From positions 1 to 6,557 of the forward strand of contig JABDQT010000039.1 of the NCBI GenBank assembly GCA_013042165.1: a DNA stretch of 6,557 bases, written 5' to 3'. Source of the stretch: Kiritimatiellales bacterium (lineage in GTDB: Bacteria > Verrucomicrobiota > Kiritimatiellia > Kiritimatiellales > Pontiellaceae). The translations under genes were made by a program, and so were the position numbers. Under the pieces are notes generated by a model. The model was given only the letters and a program-made list of their open reading frames with translations, was not told the origin of the DNA and ran no database searches. Below, in pieces: positions 1 to 4,336 of the stretch. Within the stretch, counting starts at the first letter, position 1; each line of letters starts with the position of its first letter.

Positions 1-175
1 GGTAGCCGAAGAAGATCGAATAGCTGAGCATTGCGAACCGCCATACCCAAACGGCTGCTGCCGGGTTGAAGCGGTTGAGAATCATCAGCGAGCGAACGGC
101 AATGGCGGCGGAAAGACCGATCCACAGAAAGAGATAAATAACCCCGCGCGGGAGCACCTTGAATTCGTTTTCCAT
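1..175 (-). CDS. Unidentified membrane protein, N-terminal part (cut by the left edge)
   Basis: A reading frame on the minus strand starts at an ATG (complement of 173-175) and stays open to the left edge, giving 58 residues with no stop. An AAGGAGGG Shine-Dalgarno sequence lies about 10 bases upstream (complement of about 186-193), which supports both the start and the strand. The protein begins MENEFKVLPRGVIYLF. It has a strongly hydrophobic stretch at about residues 11-33 and another aromatic-rich hydrophobic stretch at about 39-58, so it is probably an integral inner-membrane protein with at least two helices. The loop between them carries basic residues (R28, R36). I do not recognise the family from this fragment and assign no function. 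It is transcribed divergently from the lipoprotein gene on its other side, with 166 bases between the two starts. Confidence 0.72.
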   Translation of the reverse strand, partial: MENEFKVLPRGVIYLFLWIGLSAAIAVRSLMILNRFNPAAAVWVWRFAMLSYSIFFGY

Positions 176-206
176 CCTGATCCATCCCTCCTTATTTCAG
201 GCTGTC

Positions 207-234
207 ATCGTAGTGATTCCGGGGTCAAATGCAA
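207..234 (-). promoter_or_regulatory. Possible sigma70-type promoter for the leftward membrane-protein gene
   Basis: Read on the minus strand, TTGCAT (complement of 229-234) and TACGAT (complement of 207-212) are separated by 16 bases, an acceptable -35/-10 spacing. They lie upstream of the gene starting at 175. Each hexamer matches the E. coli consensus only partly (3 of 6 and 4 of 6), and the organism's own promoter consensus is unknown, so this is a weak candidate. Confidence 0.25.
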
Positions 235-274
235 TCGATCGAACGGGGGTCTGCTAAAATATATGGATTGACCC
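222..274. repeat. Inverted repeat GGGTCAA / TTGACCC in a divergent intergenic region
   Basis: GGGTCAA at 222-228 and its exact reverse complement TTGACCC at 268-274 flank 39 bases between two divergently transcribed genes. Between the arms lie an 8-base palindrome TCGATCGA (235-242) and the candidate extended -10 of the rightward gene. The arms could be paired operator half-sites or chance. Seven bases at this distance is not strong evidence. Confidence 0.3.
252..260 (+). promoter_or_regulatory. Possible extended -10 promoter for the lipoprotein gene
   Basis: TGCTAAAAT at 252-260 matches an extended -10 element (TGn followed by TAAAAT, 5 of 6 to consensus). It lies about 80 bases before the lipoprotein start at 342. 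No good -35 is visible at the right distance, which extended -10 promoters can tolerate. An alternative is TTGACC (268-273) with TAGCGT (291-296) at a 17-base spacing, which has a better -35 and a poorer -10. I cannot choose between them. Confidence 0.3.
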
Positions 275-341
275 TGAAGGCGGAAGGTTCTAGCGTTGTT
301 TGGTAGGGGGATGGAAGTTAACCGGACCACAGGAGAATACC

Positions 342-917
342 ATGAAGATCTTATTTACAATCATTACGTTCACGCTCTCGATCATGATTGCCGGATGCAC
401 CACCTCCTCGCAGGTGCAGGAGCTGATCGATGCCAGACATCGCGACTATCTCTCTAAAGCCGAATCGCAGCAGCAGTCGATTGATGTTCTCAAAAAATCC
501 GCCGTGGCGGCACTTGAAAAAAGCAAGGAAAACGGTGAAGCCCTGAAGCAGCTCGAAGCGGAGTTGCAGAATGTGCTGGCGCAGCTCAAGGTGGTTCAGG
601 GATATGCCGAAGCCTCGAAAGTGATGAGTGCGGCCAACACCGTCAACGTTGCAAATCTTGAGGAGGCGGTCAGCGCGTTACAGGAACAGCTTGAAGAGAC
701 AGCCGACCGGTTTGCCGAAATCGACATGCTTCACGAAGAGGTCTTGATTGCCAACTATCAGACGATTGTCGGCAGTGCCAATGCCGCGATCGAGTCCTTG
801 AAAGAACACGGCTGGGCGGCGTCCACCAATGCGCCGGTCCTGCTGGATGAGCCGATCGAAATTATTGCACCCGACACCTCGGTTGCCGCTCCTGTTGCCG
901 GGCAGGATTCCGAGTAG
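342..917 (+). CDS. Coiled-coil lipoprotein of unknown function
   Basis: This encodes a 191-residue predicted lipoprotein. I chose the ATG at 342 because AGGAG (331-335) sits 6 bases upstream and because it puts a signal peptide at the very N-terminus. An in-frame start at 300 would add 14 residues ahead of it and lacks this support. Residues 1-18 are a short basic start (MK), a hydrophobic core and a lipobox I-A-G-C with the lipidated cysteine at C19. The next residue is Thr, not Asp, so by the E. coli +2 rule the outer membrane is the likelier site. Residues about 24-155 are rich in Ala, Glu, Gln, Lys and Leu in heptad-like spacing and should form long helices or coiled coils. The tail (about 159-191) is Pro/Ala/acidic and probably disordered. 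I do not recognise the family; a structural envelope role is possible but unproven. The gene lies 46 bases upstream of hisB with no visible terminator between, so they may be cotranscribed. It ends with TAG. Confidence 0.85.
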   Translation: MKILFTIITFTLSIMIAGCTTSSQVQELIDARHRDYLSKAESQQQSIDVLKKSAVAALEKSKENGEALKQLEAELQNVLAQLKVVQGYAEASKVMSAANTVNVANLEEAVSALQEQLEETADRFAEIDMLHEEVLIANYQTIVGSANAAIESLKEHGWAASTNAPVLLDEPIEIIAPDTSVAAPVAGQDSE

Positions 918-963
918 GGGATCAAAGACGACGCCAAGGAAGATTTAACCCATAGGATTTGTC

Positions 964-1572
964 ATGAAAGAGCACCGTGTCGCACACATCGAGCGGACTA
1001 CGCAGGAAACTCAGATCGATTTGCGACTGGATGTCGACGGCAAGGGTGTGTATGAGATTTCCACCGGCGTGCCTTTCTTTGACCACATGCTCGACCTGCT
1101 GGCCAAGCATGCCCTGTTCGATCTGAACATCAAGGCCGCCGGCGATATCGACGTCGACTACCACCACTTGGTTGAAGACGTAGGGATTGTGCTGGGCGAG
1201 GCGCTCAATCAGGCGCTGGAGGATCGAAAGGGCATCAATCGCTATGGGTTCTGGGTGCTTCCGATGGACGAAGCGCAGGCGCAGGCCGAGGTTTGCCTTG
1301 ATCTCGGCGGCCGCCCGTTCTTTGTCTATAAGATGGAGCATGACCAAAAGTATATCCGCGATTTTGATGTGGCCATCATCAAGCATTTCTGGCGCTCGTT
1401 CTGCGACGCGGCCAAAATGAACCTGCACATCGAATTGAAGTTTGGTGAAGACCTTCATCATTGCGTCGAGGCCATCTTCAAGGCGGTGGCGCGTGCGCTT
1501 CGCATGGCCTGCGATTCCGACCCGCGCGCCCTTGACCAGGTTCCTTCGAGCAAAGGCCGTATCGGCGCCTAG
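964..1572 (+). CDS. hisB: Imidazoleglycerol-phosphate dehydratase
   Basis: HisB dehydrates D-erythro-imidazole-glycerol phosphate to imidazole-acetol phosphate, a middle step of histidine biosynthesis in the cytoplasm. The protein is 202 residues, the usual length of the monofunctional dehydratase, so it lacks the histidinol-phosphatase domain found in the E. coli fusion protein. Family landmarks run in order: PFFDHML at 37-43; DYHHLVED at 65-72, with the metal-binding His pair and acidic residue; LDLGGRP at 112-118; and GEDLHHCVEAIFKA at 161-174, the second metal-binding HH..E signature. It ends with PSSKGRIGA, matching the usual C-terminal PS(S/T)KG. Asp replaces the commoner Asn at 163, which the family signature permits. 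All expected metal ligands I can identify are present, so it should be active. The ATG at 964 has only a weak AGGAT (954-958) upstream. The TauE/SafE gene follows 4 bases after the TAG stop. hisH is about 2 kb away in another unit. Confidence 0.97.
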   Translation: MKEHRVAHIERTTQETQIDLRLDVDGKGVYEISTGVPFFDHMLDLLAKHALFDLNIKAAGDIDVDYHHLVEDVGIVLGEALNQALEDRKGINRYGFWVLPMDEAQAQAEVCLDLGGRPFFVYKMEHDQKYIRDFDVAIIKHFWRSFCDAAKMNLHIELKFGEDLHHCVEAIFKAVARALRMACDSDPRALDQVPSSKGRIGA

Positions 1573-1576
1573 CAGA

Positions 1577-2368
1577 ATGGAGTTCCTGTTCCAATACACC
1601 ATGCCCGATCTGTTCTGGATCGGGCTGAGCCTGTTTTTGATCGGCATGAGCAAAGGTGGGTTTCCCGTTGGGTCCATCGCGTTACCGATTCTGATTCTGG
1701 TGTGGCCGGTGCAGGCGCAGGCGGCGCGCTCGGCGGTGGGCTTCATGCTGCCGATGCTCTGCCTGATGGATATTGTGGCGCTCGCATTCTATTGGCGGCA
1801 TGTTCAATGGGGCCGGCTGATCTACCTCATGCCGGCCACGGTGCTGGGCGTGGCGGTTGCGAGTTTTCTATTTGTCTCCGACGAGTCTGCGATGATCGCC
1901 CTGTCCGACCGGGCGCTGAAAGTGCTGATCGGTGGACTGGGTGTTCTGTTTGTCGGCTACTTTGCCTCTAAAAAATGGATACTTCGGCACATACATGCTG
2001 CGGAGCCGAACTGGACGAAGGGATCGATGTTCGGTTTTGGGGCAGGCATGACTTCCACTCTGGCGCATGCAGCCGGACCGGTGATGCAGATGTACCTCTT
2101 GCCCCAGCAGCTCGAAAAGAAAAAGTTTGCCGGCACCAGCTGTGCCTTTTTCTGGATGCTCAACCTGATCAAGCTGCTTCCGTTCGCCATGCTTGGAAGA
2201 ATCCAGCCGGACAACCTGAAGCTGGGTGCAGTACTGCTGCCGGTTATTCCGCTCGGCGTGGCATTCGGCTGGTGGCTGACGCACAAAACAGAGCAGAAGC
2301 ACTACACGATTCTGATCTATGCCGTGCTCTTCATCACTTCGGTAACCCTGATTCTCAAAGCGCTGTAG
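1577..2368 (+). CDS. TauE/SafE-family membrane permease (putative anion or sulfite exporter)
   Basis: This encodes a 263-residue polytopic membrane protein that looks like the TauE/SafE family (DUF81 type), whose members are proposed to move sulfite, sulfoacetate or other organosulfur anions across the inner membrane. The substrate here cannot be read from the sequence. I chose the ATG at 1577, 4 bases after the hisB stop, because the protein then begins directly before the first hydrophobic segment; a longer frame from 1442 would lie inside hisB. No clear Shine-Dalgarno is seen, so translation is probably coupled to hisB termination. About eight hydrophobic segments are visible (roughly 12-43, 51-73, 80-100, 112-130, 150-174, 186-207, 214-235, 242-262). 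Family-like features are the glycine-rich GMSKGGFPVG at 23-32 and a second-half copy around 153-176 (GAGMTSTLAHAAGPVMQMYL), consistent with the known two-fold repeat. The end, TAG, is one base from the stop of the opposing gene. I infer no histidine-related role. Confidence 0.88.
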   Translation: MEFLFQYTMPDLFWIGLSLFLIGMSKGGFPVGSIALPILILVWPVQAQAARSAVGFMLPMLCLMDIVALAFYWRHVQWGRLIYLMPATVLGVAVASFLFVSDESAMIALSDRALKVLIGGLGVLFVGYFASKKWILRHIHAAEPNWTKGSMFGFGAGMTSTLAHAAGPVMQMYLLPQQLEKKKFAGTSCAFFWMLNLIKLLPFAMLGRIQPDNLKLGAVLLPVIPLGVAFGWWLTHKTEQKHYTILIYAVLFITSVTLILKAL

Positions 2369-2369
2369 G

Positions 2370-3350
2370 CTAGTTGCCCCCGAACGCCTGATTGGCCTGA
2401 GTCAGCTGGCCTTCTATCAGAGCCTGCATGGCGGCTCCGCTTTCCCGCCAGGCAGCCAGTTGCTCAGGGGTCAGGATTTCCTGCATGCGCCGATCCATCC
2501 GCTCGCCCAGGGCTTTCATGTCGGTAAGGTGCCTGGAAATGTTGTCTTCGGAAAAACGCTCCGGGCTGAGATCCGTGCTTTCGCTGTCATGAAGATCGGT
2601 GGACCAGGTATAGGTTTCGCGTTCATCATACATGATTTGCAGGACTTCGCGGTAGGCTTCTTTGGAGAGGGCGGCACCGCCCAGCATCTGGTCCATTTGG
2701 GAGAGCATCATGCGCTCGCCGATGGTGTCTTCGTAAAATTTGAATTCTTCGAAGTCTTTGGGACTGTTGAGAAAGGTCTCCATTTCCAAACGCGTGGTTT
2801 CGTTTGCCTGTCGGGTTTTTTCCTGCAGGGCCGATTGTTCTTCTTCGGTCAGGCTCCCTGAGGCGATTTTCATGTGCATGTCTACGTGGGCCATCTGGCG
2901 GTACATCAGCAGCTCCATAAAATAGTTGGTCTCATCCGCATTCAGGTCGAGGTATTCGATCATGTCGGAATAGAGCGCACCGACCGCGCCGCGCTGGCTG
3001 GCTTCCACCATTTTGTTGATGGTTGGATTTTCGTCTATCGTTTTCGCCATACTGCGCATGATCCGCCGGGTACTTTCCTTTGCGCTTTGAACCTCCGGTG
3101 CAGGCGTTTCTGCCGGAGCAGGTGTCTTTTTCTGCGGCTGGAAATCCTCGTTCACTTCGTGCTGCACGAGTTCGGCTTGCTTCTCGGAAACAGAGGGCGT
3201 TTGAATACGTTTGGATTGCTCTGCAGGAGCGGCTTCCAGGTCGGCAATGGTTTGCGCCATCCGGCCGATTTGCTGCCGCTGCCGCTGAAGGGCAACCACG
3301 AGCACAATGCAGATCATGGCCAGCAGAATTATGGGTAGCTGTTTCCTCAT
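2370..3350 (-). CDS. Membrane-anchored helical protein with LTxxQ-like segments, function unknown
   Basis: This encodes 326 residues from the ATG at the complement of 3348-3350. That start has AGGAG (complement of 3358-3362) 7 bases upstream. The in-frame ATG nine codons earlier (3377) has its purine-rich stretch directly abutting the start codon, too close to work well. The N-terminus (MRKQLPIILLAMICIVLVVAL) is basic then hydrophobic and lacks an obvious cleavage site or lipobox, suggesting a single-helix anchor with the rest in the periplasm. Residues 22-40 look coiled-coil, and about 40-90 are Pro/Ala/Glu/Gln/Lys-rich and probably disordered. The rest is Met- and Glu-rich helix with recurring segments of similar shape: LNADETNYFMELLMYRQ (136-152), LSKEAYREVLQIMYDER (228-244) and LTPEQLAAWRES (293-304). 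These resemble the LTxxQ helices of Spy/CpxP-type periplasmic proteins, but the resemblance is short and homology is not shown. A role in envelope stress or protein binding is only a guess. It is convergent with the TauE/SafE gene and divergent from hisH. Confidence 0.85.
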   Translation of the reverse strand: MRKQLPIILLAMICIVLVVALQRQRQQIGRMAQTIADLEAAPAEQSKRIQTPSVSEKQAELVQHEVNEDFQPQKKTPAPAETPAPEVQSAKESTRRIMRSMAKTIDENPTINKMVEASQRGAVGALYSDMIEYLDLNADETNYFMELLMYRQMAHVDMHMKIASGSLTEEEQSALQEKTRQANETTRLEMETFLNSPKDFEEFKFYEDTIGERMMLSQMDQMLGGAALSKEAYREVLQIMYDERETYTWSTDLHDSESTDLSPERFSEDNISRHLTDMKALGERMDRRMQEILTPEQLAAWRESGAAMQALIEGQLTQANQAFGGN

Positions 3351-3357
3351 GGCGGTG

Positions 3358-3362
3358 CTCCT
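3358..3362 (-). promoter_or_regulatory. Ribosome binding site that fixes the start of the LTxxQ-like protein
   Basis: AGGAG on the minus strand (complement of CTCCT at 3358-3362) lies 7 bases before the ATG at 3350. The alternative in-frame ATG at 3377 has GAGGAG touching it with no spacer. Normal spacing favours the shorter protein, which also puts the membrane helix at the N-terminus. Confidence 0.65.
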
Positions 3363-3403
3363 CTCATTGATTGACATCTCCTCTTCGCGAATATAGTTCA
3401 GGG

Positions 3404-3430
3404 CTTATAGGTTTGGCGGATGGTTGTAAA
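3404..3430 (-). promoter_or_regulatory. Possible promoter for the LTxxQ-like protein gene
   Basis: On the minus strand, TTTACA (complement of 3425-3430, 5 of 6 to TTGACA) and TATAAG (complement of 3404-3409, 5 of 6 to TATAAT) are 15 bases apart. This is slightly short, but the hexamers are good. They lie 54-80 bases before the start at 3350. The -35 overlaps an inverted repeat GGTTG/CAACC (3422-3426 and 3436-3440), which could be a repressor site or chance. TATATT (complement of 3390-3395) is an alternative -10 without a good -35. Confidence 0.35.
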
Positions 3431-3469
3431 GGACTCAACCTGTCTCGGCTGGGTGATCAGGATAGGAAG

Positions 3470-3479
3470 TTTTCGAAAA
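3470..3479. repeat. 10-base perfect palindrome in the divergent intergenic region
   Basis: TTTTCGAAAA is a perfect palindrome roughly midway between the divergent starts at 3350 and 3612. A symmetric AT-rich site in this position could bind a dimeric regulator, but it may be chance. The rest of the 261-base spacer holds no small ORF with a good ribosome site, no clear riboswitch fold and no strong terminator that I can recognise. Confidence 0.3.
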
Positions 3480-3562
3480 AGGACGGTCAAAGTAAGGTTT
3501 GAGCATCCGGCAAAAGGCGAGTTGCAGGGGCAATTGAGATCCTGTTTTTTGTATTCATGTTG

Positions 3563-3590
3563 TTGCACGACGGATAGACTGCGCTTTATT
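3563..3590 (+). promoter_or_regulatory. Weak promoter candidate for hisH
   Basis: TTGCAC at 3563-3568 and TTTATT at 3585-3590 are 16 bases apart and end 21 bases before the hisH ATG. They match consensus at only 3 of 6 and 4 of 6 positions. The position would leave almost no 5' leader beyond the ribosome site, so there is no room for a histidine leader peptide or attenuator if it is used. This is a weak call. Confidence 0.2.
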
Positions 3591-3611
3591 AGTTTTTGAA
3601 GGAAAAAACGG

Positions 3612-4235
3612 ATGATCGGTATAATTGATTATGGCATGGGCAACCTCGGTAGCGTGACCAATGCATTCCGATTTCTCGAGCTGGACGCGAAAATTGTTTC
3701 CAGCCGGCAGGAAATGGATAGCTGCCGTGCACTGATTCTTCCCGGCGTTGGTGCGTTTGGCGATTGCATGCGCCATCTGGTTGAGCACGATTTTGTGGAA
3801 TCCATCGAAGGTTGGGTTCGGGGGGGGAAGCCGCTGATGGGCATCTGCCTTGGCTTGCAGGCGTTGTTTCAAAGCTCGGAGGAATCACCGGATGTGCCGG
3901 GGTTGGGGATCTTTGCGGGTACCGTGAAAAAATTTGATTTGCCCAGAGAGCTCAAGGTGCCGCAGATTGGATGGAACCGCATGGTCGAGGTACAGCCAGA
4001 TTGCCCCATGTTTGAGGGGATCGACGACCGATCATTTTTCTACCTGGTCCACTCCTACTACGTCTTTCCCGCAAATGAAGCAATTGTCGCCGGCCGAACC
4101 GACTACGGGGTGGATTATTGCTCGAGCGTCTGGCATGAAAACGTCTTCGCCACGCAGTTTCACCCCGAAAAATCCCAATCCGCGGGATTGCGTATGCTCC
4201 GGAATTTCTGGAATTGGGCTGAACACACGTATTAA
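3612..4235 (+). CDS. hisH: Imidazole glycerol phosphate synthase, glutaminase subunit
   Basis: HisH hydrolyses glutamine and passes ammonia to HisF, which forms imidazole glycerol phosphate (the substrate of HisB) and AICAR. The complex is cytoplasmic. The protein is 207 residues, normal for HisH. It opens with IGIIDYGMGNLGSV (2-15), the HisH N-terminal signature, followed by ILPGVGAFGDCM (42-53). The class I amidotransferase triad is present: nucleophile C79 in GICLGLQ (77-83), and H184 and E186 in QFHPEKSQ (182-189). PQIGWN (117-122) and HSYYV (147-151) also fit. The ATG at 3612 follows GAAGGA (3598-3603) with 8 bases of spacing. It is the only gene in the window that ends in TAA. No hisA or hisF is next to it, so HisF must be encoded elsewhere. 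An 8-G run (3820-3827) lies in the coding sequence just before the nucleophile motif, and the frame is intact through it. Confidence 0.97.
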   Translation: MIGIIDYGMGNLGSVTNAFRFLELDAKIVSSRQEMDSCRALILPGVGAFGDCMRHLVEHDFVESIEGWVRGGKPLMGICLGLQALFQSSEESPDVPGLGIFAGTVKKFDLPRELKVPQIGWNRMVEVQPDCPMFEGIDDRSFFYLVHSYYVFPANEAIVAGRTDYGVDYCSSVWHENVFATQFHPEKSQSAGLRMLRNFWNWAEHTY

Positions 4236-4245
4236 GTCGGCACGG

Positions 4246-4279
4246 AAATTGCGTACATTAAAAAAATTGCATACGTTAA
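4246..4279. repeat. Imperfect tandem repeat upstream of the hybrid kinase
   Basis: AAATTGCGTACATTAA (4246-4261) and AAATTGCATACGTTAA (4264-4279) are two 16-base copies differing at 2 positions, spaced 18 bases start to start. The first nine bases of copy one (AAATTGCGT) recur inverted as ACGCAATTT at 4315-4323, immediately before the kinase ribosome site. The array fills the AT-rich spacer between hisH and the kinase, where a promoter is expected. It may be a transcription-factor binding array, and autoregulation is conceivable but unproven. The inverted copy could alternatively pair with copy one in RNA. Confidence 0.6.
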
Positions 4280-4336
4280 TTCGCATGCCTAGTTAGTACA
4301 ATCTGCTAGTATTCACGCAATTTTTGGAAGGTAATT

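Noticed and set aside
161..163. HisB Asp163 in place of the common Asn in the second HH motif, considered as a catalytic defect (residue numbers)
   Set aside because: The family signature allows Asp, Asn or Glu at this position and all His and Glu ligands are present.
922..1746. A 274-codon open frame antisense to hisB and the start of the permease gene
   Set aside because: It is again in codon register with hisB and explained by avoidance of the same codons. It crosses two well-supported genes and has no recognisable motif.
2393..2410. GGCC...GGCC hairpin near the end of the LTxxQ-like gene, considered as a bidirectional terminator
   Set aside because: It has a 4-base stem, lies inside coding sequence and has no T run on either side; most likely a codon coincidence.
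2874..3338. A 154-codon rightward frame opposite the LTxxQ-like gene
   Set aside because: It is the in-register antisense of the leftward gene, which has its own ribosome site and a sensible anchor-linker-helix layout; this one is Cys/Arg/His-rich without a domain.
3525..3550. Possible Rho-independent terminator before hisH (CAGG...CCTG followed by six T)
   Set aside because: The stem is only 4 pairs with a loop of about 12 bases, too weak to call, and no rightward gene ends just upstream.
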